Positions 14,001-28,147 of a stretch of 64,000 bases of DNA are shown in pieces. The stretch is from assembly GCA_028622995.1 (NCBI GenBank), contig JAJQJQ010000018.1:3906001-3970000 (forward strand). The letters run 5' to 3'. The notes beneath the pieces were generated by a model, which saw only the letters and a list, made by a program, of their open reading frames with translations, was not told where the DNA came from and did not search any database. This stretch comes from Panagrolaimus kolymaensis (Eukaryota > Nematoda > Chromadorea > Rhabditida > Panagrolaimidae). Position numbers and translations under genes: made by a program. Each line of letters starts with the position of its first letter. Position 1 is the first letter of the stretch.

Positions 14001-14833
14001 TACTCGTTCGCATTTTTTCCTTTGTCCGCACGCTCGTGTCATTGACTTGCTTGCTTTGGACGACGTAGCTTTTTTTTTTTCTAGTTTTTTTCAGCCGTTT
14101 TCTTCTTCAACCGCCTGACCCTTGGTTCAGGCAAGATAGATGCGAGTTTTCTCTATTTTTTTTTTGCAATTTTTTTTTATTTGCCGCTCACTCTTATGGC
14201 GTGACAGAGAGCCGAATGCGAGAAGAAGAAAAAATAAAAATAACGCGTTTTATTTCTTTGCTTGTGTACGAGAGAAGAGCAGCAAAGGTTTCACCTTCCT
14301 TCTTTCTCGCTCTCACATGATCGGAGCTCCCTCCAGCTGGCGTTATACGGAAATATGCTTGAAAAAGGAAAAAATGAAAAATAGAGGAAAAAAGGCCAGA
14401 GAATGGAATAAGGAAAACCTTAAAACACAAGTTTGGATAATAAAAAAAATGAAATAAAATCATTAGTTGAATTTCCTGGTTTAAAGATGTTGGTTGTGTT
14501 TATGATGATACTTTCTATTTGATAACTCATATCATCAACCAACTAAAATTTGATAATAAAAAAGCACTTAAAAACATGTGCTTTCAAGTTGTTTACTTTG
14601 TTGCTTTAAGAGGAAATTATTCGTTTGCTTTTGTTCAACAAGTTGCCATTTTTCGTGATTTCTCGAACTTTACACAATTTTTATTTCTTATGATTGTACA
14701 CATTTTCTTATTTTTCTCGTGTTTTATTTTCTTTTGTGTGTAATTGTGAAATTAAAAATAGCGATAACAACAAATTCAATTTATATTTTTATCTTCAGAT
14801 CAATTCTACCCAATTTCTTCTTTTTAACCTACT
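11003..14833. other. Divergent intergenic region between NDR kinase and PDCD4
   Basis: Nearly 3.8 kb upstream of both neighbouring genes, which point away from each other. It is AT-rich with many homopolymer runs. Two TCACGTG E-boxes lie at 13126-13132 and 13203-13209. Open frames such as 12244-12570 (-) and 14140-14457 (+) are low-complexity translations without motifs. A T-rich acceptor, ATCTTCAG, ends at 14798 and is a probable spliced-leader or 5'UTR acceptor for PDCD4. It may contain promoters and enhancers for both genes, but this is inference. Confidence 0.5.
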
Positions 14834-16417
14834 ATGAACACCATCAACACCAATAAGACCTCCTCGAAAAAGACCCAAAAATACGAAGACCCTGAACTTG
14901 AAGCTGAAGTTCGATTTGCTAAGGATAACGGTTTCGCTGTTCCAACCAAGCTTGCTGTTGACATCGCCCGTGAAAAGGCTGAACAAGATTACAAGGATGC
15001 TATCGCTGCATGTAAGCTTTATCTAATTTAACTTTGGGTTATGAATTTATGATTAATTTCTTTATAGTCTTCCAACCAACCATCAAAGATGGAAAAAATG
15101 CCAAAGCTGAACGTAGAGCTCGAAGCCGTGGCGTAAGTGGTTCATCATCTCGAAAAGATGGAAATCGGTTCGATTATGGACTTGATTGCGTTGATTTTGC
15201 TTATGAAGAAAATCCAGTCAAGGATGATGGAGATATGTCATCCGATGAAGATGAGGAATATTTTGAATACGATATGGTCGTAACTTCAAATGTTCCAAAA
15301 ATTCGTAGCGCCATCACGGATTACTTTAATAATGGCAACATTGAAGAAGCTGCGGTATGTTTTCATAAAACTTTTTTTGTCGAGAATTTTATATGATTTT
15401 TTACAGGCTGCTATCGATGGATATGCATTGACTAAGGATGTAATCATCAAAGCAATGGAAGATCTCATTGCTTTCACCCTTGATCGTGGATATAAAAAGA
15501 TTAAGGCTGCTTCTCTCCTCTTTGGTGGCCTTATGGATGCTAATCGAGCAAAAAGTGAATCAATTATTGATTCATTTTGTGCAATGTTGAGTGATCTTGA
15601 TAATCTTCTCCTTGATTATCCCAATGCTTGCAAGACTTTTGAACAACTTCTTGCTCGCCTTGTTTACGATGAATTTCTCACAATTGAAGATATCGAAAGC
15701 ATCCGTTGGCGGGTATCTGCAACAAAGAACAACAAAATTGATCAAATTTGTGTTGTTGCTCTAAGCTTTGTTCGAAATCCAATAGTTCTTAGAGCTATGT
15801 TTAATCTTCCTGCTGGAGCTGAAGAGTCTCTTGATATCATCGATAATCATTTTGTAACAATTCTTCGAGAATATTTTATCAATCATGACAAAAGTGAAAC
15901 TTCTCTTCGATTGAAGGAACTTTCCGTTCCACATTACCATCATTCATTCGTCTTCCAAACGCTTGTATTTGCAGCGGATAAAATCACTGATGCAAATATG
16001 GATCTCTTTATCGAACTTTTAAAAAATATGCTTAATAATGGTTTTCTCACTCTAAGTTCCATTCACGCTGGATTTCATTTATTTTTCTCTTCTCTCATGG
16101 ATCTCAAATATGATTTACCACCCGTTTATCGACTCGCAAAATATCTAGCTGATTCTGCATTTAATTCCAAAATTATTGATCAATCAACCAAAGATTATTT
16201 TCCCCATCCTGATGTCTTACCTCCATTGCTTGTTGAAGCTCGCAAGCGTATTACAAATGATGACGATGATAATGATACTGGAATTGGGTCATTGAGTAGT
16301 AATGCAAGTGGTGATGAAGAAGCCATTATCAAGCAGGGTATGAATAGTCCTAATAACGCAAAGAATGATTTCAAGGGTAATACAATTACAAGTACAAATA
16401 CTACGGGAGTTTATTAA
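14834..16417 (+). CDS. pdcd4: Programmed cell death protein 4 (two MA3 domains)
   Basis: Three exons (14834-15011, 15068-15354, 15407-16417) encode 491 aa. The N-terminus is basic and Ser-rich (ERRARSRGVSGSSSRKD), followed by an acidic linker (SSDEDEEYFEYDMVV). Two MA3 domains follow, from about residue 140 (RSAITDYFNNGNIEEAAAAI) and about 300 (VTILREYFINHDKSETSLRLKEL). The second contains VPHYHHSFVFQ, matching PDCD4 VPHFHHELVY. PDCD4 MA3 domains bind the helicase eIF4A and block cap-dependent translation. In other animals the protein is restrained by S6K/Akt phosphorylation and degradation. There is no MIF4G domain, so it is not eIF4G. The C-terminus ends in an acidic, Asn/Ser-rich tail. The start is preferred because the upstream TTCAG acceptor lies 35 bp before it. 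Confidence 0.92.
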
Positions 16418-16979
16418 ATTGTAATATTTTTTTTTGTTGGCAACGTCGGACTTATCTTTATCGAACTAAAACAAAAATAGTTTTTTTCTTGAGTTTTTTT
16501 AAATCAAAATTATTTAGTATTGTATCGTGGAATAGTTTGTCTTTGTATCTATCTAAACTTTTGTATATTTATGTGTATATAAAATTACATTCATTTTTAG
16601 CGATGAATATCCTTTTTTTAATTTAAAACTTGTACTCTCTCCTTTTTTATTATTACAGGTATCTAAAAGGGAATTAACCCCGGGTACCTTTTATTAATGT
16701 ATATATTTATCTTCCGTCTAATTATTTTTCTTTTTGTCAATACTTTGGCAATCTTTGTAAAAATTATCCGCATGTCTATTCATTAGCTTACAGACTTCGT
16801 CGCTCGGCAATTATGCTTTGAGTGTGTTGTCGTATGTCTCGCACTTCTTTTTTTTTTATGCGCGATACCTCATTTTCATTCTCATATGATCTGAGATAGC
16901 TTTTATAAAATAATTGTAATTGCATGTAAATGTGAGAGAATTGTTTTGTATAAAACTATCTTTAGCGAAGTCGTCTTTT
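16418..16979. other. Intergenic: 3' flank of PDCD4
   Basis: T-rich 3' flank of PDCD4 with no open frame of note, running up to the left target duplication of MITE copy 2. Confidence 0.5.
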
Positions 16980-17223
16980 GGCGGCACTAGGGTTGTCGAA
17001 TTTCCCGGGAAATGGGAAAATGGGGAAATTTCCCGGGAAATTTCCCGGGAATTTTCCCGCTACAAACCTTCACAAAGTCTTACAAAGTTTAACAAAGTTA
17101 TAGCAACTTTTGTAGAACTTTGTTAGACTTTGTGAAACTTTGTAAGGGTTTGTAGCGGGAAATTTCCCAGGAAATTTCCCGGGAATTTCCCGGGAAATCT
17201 TTTTTGACAACCCTAGGCGGCAC
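16980..17223. mobile_element. hAT-like MITE, copy 2 (228 bp plus 8-bp target duplication)
   Basis: The element spans 16988-17215, from TAGGGTTGTCGA to TTGACAACCCTA, with flanking perfect repeats GGCGGCAC at 16980-16987 and 17216-17223. TTTCCCGGGAAA blocks repeat inside both ends. The centre is a long fold-back: CCGCTACAAACC on the left pairs with GGTTTGTAGCGG on the right, and ACAAAGT units lie in between. No coding capacity is seen. It belongs to the same family as 6591-6794, with a different interior and longer hairpin. Confidence 0.9.
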
Positions 17224-19363
17224 ACTGTCATTTTTTAAAATATAATTCCATTTTTTATATTTTCGCCTTTTTTGTCTTAGAGTACAGTACGTATATTTGG
17301 AGGTTTAAAAGTTTTTACAGAAAATTAAGAAGGCTGTAAATTTGAATTCATTAAAATATAACTTTTTTCAAGTTAAAAAAACTTTAGTTACAACCTTTTT
17401 CGTTTTCAAAATTCATAAAACTTCCAAAATTATAATACCGCTTTCCCTAAAAATTGCAACGATCAAAAAAGTCAAAGCACCAAGTTTATTCGAATTCGTC
17501 GCTCGGATATTTTTTTATTCCTTGAGTGTGTTGATGAATAATAGCATTGTACATAGTCTTTTTTATACGTAATTTTATTTTTTATGTGTCTTACTTTATA
17601 GCATTCTTATTTTTTATGTTTGCAATCAAATTGATCTAGCAACAAAAAGCTTTATCCTCCTCTTATTCTCTCTAGGGATTGTACAAATTATTTTTAATTT
17701 CTTTTAAAATTGTAGCAAACGATCTCTTCTTGCCTCTATCGTAGCTGCGTTTTCTAAATATTCCCTCGGTTGTTACTTTTATTTTGTTTTTGTTATTATT
17801 TGAAGCGTTTTTTTGGGTTTTCAAGTTGCTTCAAATAACGCATTGATCTTTAGGATTTATGCATATTTTGATTTTGTTTTGTTTCTCTTTTTTTCTGTTA
17901 ATTTTTGTTATATTTTAACTTAAAAAATACATTGAACAAAGGTTGTCGGGTATTTCGAGTAATGAAAACGTGTTTCGAGATACCTGAGAATAGTTCAATG
18001 TTGAACAAACTTGATTCATTATACAAAGTACCACGGTTGTTAAAAAAAAGATTTAACTTTAAACTTTTTCGAATACACGGTGAACTCATTTATTGTAGGC
18101 AAACCAAAAAAAAAAACAGATATACAGGTTAAATATATTTTCGTTAATGATCGTGGTTCTTTTACTCTCTTCCATTTAACATTCTTATTTTTTTCGATTT
18201 CAATTTGTATTTATTGTGCACTTTTACATTAACCTAATTAATATTCATGAAATAGTTTTGTAGAAAACCGATATATTAGGTTAAATATGTGTGTATTTAT
18301 TTTTTTGTTAAAAAGTGCATAAACAAATTTATCAAAACAAAAAATAAACTATTTATTTCTTAATTATGTTTTTGACAAAACACATTGAATTTTAACACAA
18401 ATATCATTGAAAAATAAACAGTTTTTTATAGAAAATTATAAAAAAATTGAATAGCTTTTGATTGCTTGCTTAAAATTTAATGAAAATTATGGCATGTGCA
18501 AACTTAAAACATTAATTTGATAAGCAATGATTCAACTTCTATTTGCTTACCGAAACAGGAAAATTGATTAAACAACTTTTGAACTTTGCTCTTTTCATAA
18601 GTTTTACGACATAAACTTGTTGCATTTTTTATTACATTAAAAAAAACTCAAACAATTAAATTTATCCACCCTTAACTCCATTATTTTGTAGAAATTAAAA
18701 ATCACTCAAATTGCATCCTGAATAAATGGAAAATATTTTTTAAATAGCAAATCCCTCAACATTTTGAGATGAACAATTAAACTTTAAAAAATGTTACCGC
18801 GAAATAAAACAATTATTTAAGGATGTCATCTTGTCCTTTACTTATGACGAAAACAAAAAATATTCATTGTTGAAACGGAACTCGTGATAATGAAATTGTT
18901 TGATGGTCTTTTTGAGGAGAAGAAAGAAGCTAGCAAACTATGAAAAAAATAGGTAAGCTAACAAAGTTTTTTTATGTCTACTGATAAGCTTCCTTATTTC
19001 ATTTGTGCAAAAGAAGAAAAAAATAGGTAAGCAAAGGCGTAACTTTGTTCACGGATCACATTTTTCTTTTCCTTTTTGTGTTGATAATGAGATTCAAAGC
19101 ATATAAATTGGAGGAAAATGCAGCAGCTTTTTTGGAAACTACCACATATGACTGTACCTAAGGTTTTTATTTTCTTTCTCCTCAGTTAAAAAAAATAATA
19201 TTGAAATGAAGAGGATTTTTTTTTGTGTGCAACAATTTTATAACTGAGCTTTATGACTGACGTTTTATGGCCATAGTTCAACCATAACTATGACTAACTA
19301 AAATAATAATCCAAATATTTATTTATTTATTTTTTATTTGATCTCTTTTTGTTGTTGTAGGTA
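17224..19363. other. Intergenic region upstream of the aspartic protease
   Basis: AT-rich non-coding sequence. A direct repeat of AAATAGGTAAGC occurs near 18945 and 19020. GTTGTTGTAG, ending at 19360, is a strong acceptor three bases before the protease ATG, consistent with spliced-leader addition. Nothing else is supported. Confidence 0.45.
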
Positions 19364-20809
<1,446 letters not shown>

Positions 20810-21467
20810 GCTAGTCAAAGAAGAACAATAAAAAGTATTTAATTAAATTTTTTGAATTTGTTTTGTTTGTGAGCTTCGGTTTTTTCGAAAATATTTGTGC
20901 AATAAATTAAATATGAATTTAAAAATATTTTATCAAAACAAATAAAAATGCATAAAAAGGTACATATTTTTGTATATATCTTCTTCTTTTTACACCTATT
21001 AGTTCAATTTTTTTGTCTTCAAAGAATTTCTCCCTTCCAGAAATAAAAAAAGCAAAAGAAAACTAATTACATTGACAATTTGCTGCGATGAGTGTTAATT
21101 TCTCCCGGACACATACATGAGAAGAATTTTTTTTGCCAGCCAGCGGTGGCGATAGTGCACCGGATAACAAGTTTAAGGAATCTAGGTGATGACCTATAAG
21201 ATGACCGCCACGTTAATAGAAAACCGACAAACAATATTTTGCGCAATAAAGCTCGCCGTAGAGTGGCGGCGGCAAAAAACTCTAAAAAAAGAAGAAAGAA
21301 AGAAACCCAAGATTTGAGCTACAGAGATAGACGAGAGAGGGTCATTTAATCACCATTTACCGAAAATTAAAAAAAGAAGATTTTAGTATTTTAAATTCCT
21401 TTTTTATTATTTTTTAAAAGGCCGGTTTAGTTCAAGAGTGACAAGCTTTTGAGTTCCAGAATATATC
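20810..21467. other. Intergenic, with a GC-richer inverted-repeat patch
   Basis: 3' flank of the protease and promoter of the next gene. At 21130-21290 base composition rises and inverted copies CCGCCAC (21205-21211) and GTGGCGG (21263-21269) occur, so an RNA hairpin or promoter element is possible. No gene is called. Confidence 0.4.
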
Positions 21468-23853
21468 ATGTGGCTTAAATTAATATTAGCATCTATTTTT
21501 ATTTCTACAGTGTCGGCTAAAGCCGTGCCTGAACTTGACTTTGATTTGGATTCAGGTGAGAGATTTTTTTTATTTATGTTAATTTTTTAATAAATTTTTA
21601 CTAAAATTACTTTTTGCTATTAACTTTTTTACCTATGATATTTTCTCATACTAGATCAAAAAATAATTTTTGAATCGATTATAATTGTTTTAACAAATTT
21701 TTTATTTTAAAAATTATTTAATTCCAGCTCTCTGTGAAAATAGGTTATCGGCTTTCGCTGTAACCGATAATGGTGATGTATCAGCTTCGCCTTCAAGACA
21801 AATCTCAAATGTGACGGAAGAAGAATGCATGGAAATTTGTAATAACAATCGAGATTCGGATGGTCGCCTTGTTATTTGCGCTTCATTTACATACGATCAT
21901 GTTATTCTAAAATGCAGCATTTACAAAAGAAAAACTGGGCCCGATGGTACTCTTGAAAAAATGGCTGCACCAGGAAAAAGATATTTTGAAAAATTCTGTC
22001 TTGATGGTAAAAATTCAAATGCAAAAAACTTTTTTTGAGGATCTTTAATTTTAGAAAATACTCCAAAACAATGTGCTGGAGCTCAGTTTACTCGCATCGA
22101 TGATAGTATTTTGACTGGATATGCAAAAAATACTTCTATTCATAGCACTTTAGCCGGATGCATTAATCAATGTTTGAAAGAAGAATTCGTTTGCAAAGTA
22201 ATTATTTTTCCTTTCTATAAAATACCTTTTTATCAATGCTTTTATAGTCCGCCATGTATTTCAATGAAGAGGGCGAATGTATCACAAATATTGAATCAGG
22301 CCAAAGTGCTCCAGAAGATTTTGGATCCCCAGATGATGGCGATAAAGTTGTTTATTTCAGTAATGGATGTATTTCAGCTGATAGCGGTAAAAATGAAACT
22401 GATGCGGATGTATCAGTTGAAAAAAGTAAGGAAGAAAAAACGTCTGATGAAAAAGAAAAACCAGTTGACAAAGGTGCGAAAAAATATCTTTTTTTATTGT
22501 GGTTTAAATATAAGATTATAGAAAAATCAGAAAAGCCCACCACAGAAAAGCCGGTGACGGAAGAAGAGAAAACTACGCCGGAACAAAAAACACAAAAAAG
22601 TGAAACAGAATCAACAACATCAAATGCTACTGAAGCCACTGAATCCACAACAGCAAAATCGGTGGAAAGCAAAGAAACAAAAGATGAAGAAGAGGAAGCT
22701 AAAGTCGCTGCAAATAGATTATATGGAGCTAAACAATTAGTAAGCAATATTCTTTCAACCATTTTATAAAAATAATAATAATTTTAGAGTCGCGCTGAAA
22801 ATGGCACAATTACCGTTGATGAAGATATCCTTGAAAAGGCAATAGAAAAATCAGCAGAAGAGAAAAAAGAAAGCAGCACTGAAAACAAAGAAGCTGATAA
22901 AAAGGAAACTGAATCAAAAGCATCCAAAGAAGAAAAGGAAGATTCTGAAGCAACTACTATTAAAGCAGAAGCTAAAGATAATTCCACTGAAACCGAAACA
23001 GTAAAATCCGAAGCTGAAACCAAAAAAATTAATGCAGAAGAAAAATATAAGGAACCCAAAGAGGAAAAGAAGTCCATGTTTAAAGTTGATGATGATACTG
23101 AATCTACTGAAGCAATTGAAGATGAAAGCGATGAAACAGTAGAGAAAGAAGAAGAGGAAGAAGCAACAACGATTAATGTATTAAAAGCTAATCCATTTAA
23201 AGTTGCAGCAAATAAAAATCTTCAAATTCAAAAACTTCTCAGCGCCACTCTACCACCAAAAGTAATTTTTTTTTTAAAAACATGTTCTTTAAAGTCGAAG
23301 GAATTTTTAGGAGGAGGATAGCTATTTTGGTAAATGGTCAGATTGGACAGAATGCACTCAACCAGGCCAACGAAAAATCCGTCGTAGAAAATGCCTTAAT
23401 CTTAGAAAATGCAAAGGAGCACTTATGCAAGTTGATTGGTGCCCCAAAATTCTTCCTAAAGTTGATGATGAATCCGCTGAAACTGTTAAAACACAGGATG
23501 GCCCAGTTGGTCCAACTAGAAATCCTCTTCCCGTTGCTCAAGATTCTTCTGAAGGAGGATCACCACCCGGCATTCTCCCTCCGCAATTGCCACAAAAAGT
23601 TTTGGAACCTTTGCCTGAAGGAGCTCCTGGACATCCCGATGATGTTTGGTCTCCATGGTTGGGAGTTTGTCAAGTAAGAAATCAAACCATTTACAGAAAT
23701 TTAAATATTATAATTTCTTATTTTTAGCAATTTGCTAGCAATCAACCATGCAAAAATAATGAAGCCATTGGTTTTGAATCACGCGAATGTATTGCAAAGG
23801 ATCCAAAAGCTTGTAAAGGACCATTCTTCCGTTACTGTACATTACCTTGTTAA
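21468..23853 (+). CDS. Secreted PAN/apple and thrombospondin-like protein with acidic linker
   Basis: Eight exons (21468-21555, 21728-22006, 22055-22197, 22248-22473, 22522-22739, 22788-23261, 23311-23673, 23728-23853) encode 638 aa. A signal peptide (MWLKLILASIFISTVSAKA) is followed by two Cys-rich PAN-like modules: LCENRLSAF...EECMEICNNN...CASFTY...KC, and CAGAQFTRI...LAGCINQCLKEEFVCKSAMYF. A long Glu/Lys/Ser/Thr-rich stretch (about residues 200-430) is expected to be disordered. A WSDWTEC...GQRKIRRRKCLN segment resembles a thrombospondin type 1 repeat, and a second part (VWSPWLGVCQ...C...YCTLPC) closes the protein. PAN plus TSR architecture suggests an extracellular matrix, cuticle or adhesive role. 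No specific orthologue is recognised. All splice phases agree. Confidence 0.75.
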
Positions 23854-24794
23854 AAAAATTGACATTCCTATTTTACGTTTTCCCAGCTTTGCCATTGACC
23901 ACTGTTCTAGAATTTTGTTTGTTTTACTTTTTTTAAATAAAATCTACGGTAATTATTAAAAACATTTTTGATTTTTGCAAATAAGGAAAAATTGATAATA
24001 TAAATTTTTAATTATAATAAAAATACAGAGTTGTTACAGAAAATCAAGCCATTCCTTTGGGCATTTAACAGTTATAATTATAAATTTAAATAACACTGCT
24101 AAGCGACCAAAGAAACTGCCTGTTTTCCATGAAAAGCGATTGAACAAACTGAATTTATTTTTATTTTATATTTCCATTATTATGTCTATCGAATCATGTC
24201 ACAAACACAATCAAACAAAGAAAAAGAAGAAAATCGTTTGAAACACATTTTGAGGCGAATTATGTATCACTCATCGGTTTAGCACTAATCTTTTTATTTA
24301 TTTTTTTGTTATAAATCATGAATGAAACTTACAATGAAAGTGACCATCAAAAATGGAAAAATTATTGTTAAAAATGTAATGCAAAAATTTTTAAAATCCT
24401 AAAGGGCGGAAATACACTTTGGATCAAAGACACCACCCATCTTTTTTTGTTGTTGATCCTTTTGCTTGCTCCGATTGTTCGTCTTTATTTTTGCAGACAA
24501 ACGCCACCAAATCCACAGCTATTGTTAATGCAAGAATTGCTTTGATTATATACTTGCAAAAGTCATTCTTTAAAAAACATTACTCGAGTTATTCTCCAAA
24601 GAATTTTAAAAATGTTTCCATTAAGTGTCTTTATTTTTTGTGGCGTTCGTAATTAATGAAAAATAATATTAATATCAACAGAAAAACATTTATTATTAAA
24701 TCTCAAATTATTAATTGTATGAAACAAACAATAAAGTTTTTAAAAAAATCCCAACAATTCAATATGTCAATGTTTAATCGAAACAAAAAAGTGA
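23854..24794. other. Convergent intergenic region
   Basis: The PAN-domain gene (+) and the helicase gene (-) end towards each other here. AATAAA occurs at about 23937. On the minus strand, 24424-24580 translates to a short hydrophobic-plus-hydrophilic peptide that is reported only as a finding. Otherwise the sequence is T-rich and featureless. Confidence 0.45.
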
Positions 24795-27700
24795 TTATAG
24801 CATTCTTAATCGATTGAGACGTTGTTCCAAATCATTTTCGCCAACAATGGTGTTGACGACTGATCCATTTTTGTGGCAAAAATCAATAAATCTAAATTAG
24901 ATGACAAATTTATTTAATGTTTAAAGAAAAATTTGAAACTAACCCTTTCCATGACTTGTGTTGGTTCAAAGAAGCTTTATGACCGACAACGATTAAAAGG
25001 TGCTTTGCTCGAGTGATGGCTGTATTCAATCGTAAATCATCTCCAATAAAGCCCAAGTTTGGACCAGTTCGAACAGTTGAAATTAAAATAACTCTACGTT
25101 CTGAACCTTGGAAGCGTTCAACAGTTTCAACAGTGATATCAGAATTTTTGAGGCGATCACGAATTTTTTCTGCTTGATATTTATAAGGTGAAACCACTCC
25201 AATATCTTTGGCTTCAACATGCTTTAAGCAATGAGAAACATATTGAACGATAATTTCCACTTCAGCCAAATTTCGAGATGATTTGGTTGTATCTGATTGT
25301 TCTTCAGCTCCATTATTAACAGAATGGAAAATAATTGGAAAATTAGCTTTTTTCAAAAATGGCACTTTACAAAGTGAATCGTGTCCTTTTGGAAAAGTTG
25401 GAACCAAGGTGTTTTCATAAAATAATTGAGATGAAATTTTGACAATTTCATGATGAGAACGATGATTATTTGTTAATTGAACCAAAAATCGACTAAAAAA
25501 ATTTCAAATTATCAAAAGATATTGAATTGATTTTTAAAACTAACGGATCGTCTTTTAAATTATGAGCCCAAATTAGACGCGAAATAAGAGATTGTTTAAA
25601 TCCAAGTTGAAAATTATTAAAACAATCAACCATCGCAACAGGACCTAATTGTTTTGGATCACCCGAAAGAATGAGGCGTGTAGCTTCAGTTGCTAAATGA
25701 CCAATTGGAAGCCATGATTCCATTTCAGGGGATTGAGCGGCCTAAAAACAATTTATTTTATAGTTTTGTCTTTTAAAGAAAAGTATTTCTTACTTCATCG
25801 ATAAAAATATGACTAAAATGTCCGGGATTAACATGATTTGCCAATTTTGGAATCGAACCCAAAGTGCAAATAATAATTTTGTATTCTTGAAGTAACTCGT
25901 CAGCTGGACAATCATAAACGGGACGAATAACTTCATTATCGCGATCCAAAATTACTGAAGTTTTAGTAATTCTATCAAGTTTGTCATTGCGACAAAATGC
26001 ATCTCGAGAAGCGGACATAAGACGAAATACTTCAGATGTTTCAATAAATTTCCGATCTACTATAGCTTCAGCGACTGCATCGGCAGCCATATTAGATGGA
26101 GTGCAAATAAGAATTCTTCGGCTTGCGGGAATTTTGATTTTTGAAGCTGTTGGATCAATTAGTTGACGAACAGCTTCAACTACGGTATATGTTTTACCAG
26201 TCCCGGGTGGACCGAAGAGTAAGAAAGTGGAGTTGACAGGACGAGTCATAGCATAAATTGCTTCTTTTTGTTTTTGATTAATAGGTTTTGGGCAATTGTA
26301 AAATAAAGCATCAAGTTCATTAGCCATTTGATTACGATAACTATTGATCTGATTAGTGAGTACATGATTAATTTTCCCAAATCTGTCAACTTTTGGAAAA
26401 ACTTTTGGGAAAGCCTTTGCTTGGAGATTAGGATCACTCAAGATTTTCTTGATGCTAACCATAACAGAATTCATGGCATCAATGTTTGGAGTAATGAAAA
26501 TTGAAAATTTCTAAAAAAAAGAAAGAAAACAATTAGAAACAGGATTTCGTCGTTTTACAACTTACGACATCTGTTAAATTAGCAAATTCCTTCATTTGTT
26601 CACCATCCACAATGGCAACCAATGTTGTTGGGCCACAATTTTTAGAAGGATGAACAATAGCAATTCGAACTTTATGATATTTAAAATCAATAGCCTCACT
26701 TTCAACATCGCTATCTCGCACAAGAATAACTTGAAGCATGGGAACAATTTTTTCTTCGATGTATGTATATTTTTCAAATGGAACTTTGATGACCATAACA
26801 TTTTTGCCTTTTTTACCATCAGCGGCTTGAGATTTTAGCAAAGTTTGCTTTTCCACATTAAGCATTTTTCGAAGATTTTTACTTTCCAAATCTTCAAAAC
26901 CTATGGTGGCGTGACGAGCAACAGGTTCATCTGCATCAAGCTAAAATAAGAAACTTTTATTTAAAAATAAAAAAAGCTGGATTAAAACTTACAAATTCTT
27001 GAACCAATTGCAAATAATTGTAAATTTCAAACTTTTGTGCTGCGCCTTCAGCATCACGAAACCAAACTCTATTTAACTTTTGATAAATTTCTTCTTCAAA
27101 AGGTATAGTTTTCAAAAGCTTTTCAGTGATGGATTTCCCTTTTGATCGAGCTTCACTAAGAAGCATTTCATAAATTTCAGGTAAAACTTTGGTTGGTTTT
27201 AAAGTTTGTTTGGTACCATTTCCATTTTCATTAAAATCAAAAGATGAACCAATAAGAAATGTTTCATTTTTATTGGTTCCTTCAAAATAGATACCATCTT
27301 TGCAAACGAGATTGAAACTACAAAATTAAAAAATTACTTTATTATTTGTGGGAAATTAAATCAAAATATTGAATAACTTACGATTTGTAATAATCGTCGA
27401 TGGATAAAGTTTCTTCAGGCAATGCAAAACCTTTAGGGACTTTTGGCTCAAATTTTTGAGTTTCTTTAATTTCTTCTAATCTTTTTGCAATCCATTTATT
27501 ATTCTTTTTTTGCGTTTTAGGTTTTACTTCATCTTTGACAATATCACCAACTTGGTTGTTTTTACGATGAATGTTATCCTTTTTTGCTTTTCCACTTCCC
27601 AGACCTTCCCGACGTGTTTTATCATTCTTCTTAACAGCATATGGATTGGGAGTTATAGAAATTGAAACGGGAGCTACAGATGGCTTTGGTGTTGAAGCAT

Positions 27701-28147
27701 TATTGAAACCACTATGATTCACTCTTGATTGATTATTGAAAGGAGATGAATAAGAAGTATAATTCGGTCGAACATTCGAGCGAGAATCAGAATTATATTC
27801 GGGGCGATTGGATAAACGGGCAGTCAGAGCAGCTGGGTTAGAGCTTCTTGATGACTGGGCGCTTCTCATCGGTGCAGAAGTGTGAGAGCGATATGAACTT
27901 GGATGTCCACCAGAGAGATAACTTTCTTCAGCTGGAACTCCAATTTGAATAGATGTCTTTGAGGCTCTAAATAAACGGAAAAAATAGTTAAAAAATATGA
28001 AAAATTTTAGGTTCGAATAATCACAATTTTTTTAAAACTTTGATTTATTAATTCAAAATTTTTAGAAACTTACCTTTGAGGAGCCGGCTGTTTTTCCTTT
28101 TTGTCACTGCCAAAAACAGTTTCAAAAAGTTTTGTGAAAAATGACAT
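24795..28147 (-). CDS. MOV10/Armitage-like superfamily 1 RNA helicase
   Basis: Eight minus-strand exons (28147-28074, 27966-27382, 27317-26993, 26940-26566, 26510-25794, 25741-25545, 25492-24944, 24891-24795) encode 972 aa. The first 200 residues are Ser/Asn-rich and basic, probably disordered. The helicase core has Walker A GPPGTGKT, TPSNMAADAVAE (motif Ic), IFIDEAAQ (Walker B, DEAA type), GDPKQLGP (III), NHRSHHE (IV), VERFQGSERRVILIS (V) and LNTAITRAKHLLIVVG (VI). This is the UPF1-like group. The AAD in motif Ic and lack of a UPF1 CH zinc domain favour MOV10-type proteins, which in animals work in small-RNA silencing and mRNP remodelling. C. elegans ERI-6/7 belongs to this group, but orthology is not established here. 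Confidence 0.85.

Noticed and set aside
14140..14463. Overlapping open frames on both strands
   Set aside because: Low-complexity Lys/Arg and Phe/Ser translations of polypurine/polypyrimidine sequence.
16920..17126. 68-aa open frame overlapping the MITE
   Set aside because: It arises from the repeated CCCGGGAAA blocks of the element and is not a gene.
24795..28147. UPF1/SMG-2 as identity of the helicase
   Set aside because: The N-terminal Cys/His zinc domain of UPF1 is absent and motif Ic is of AAD type.
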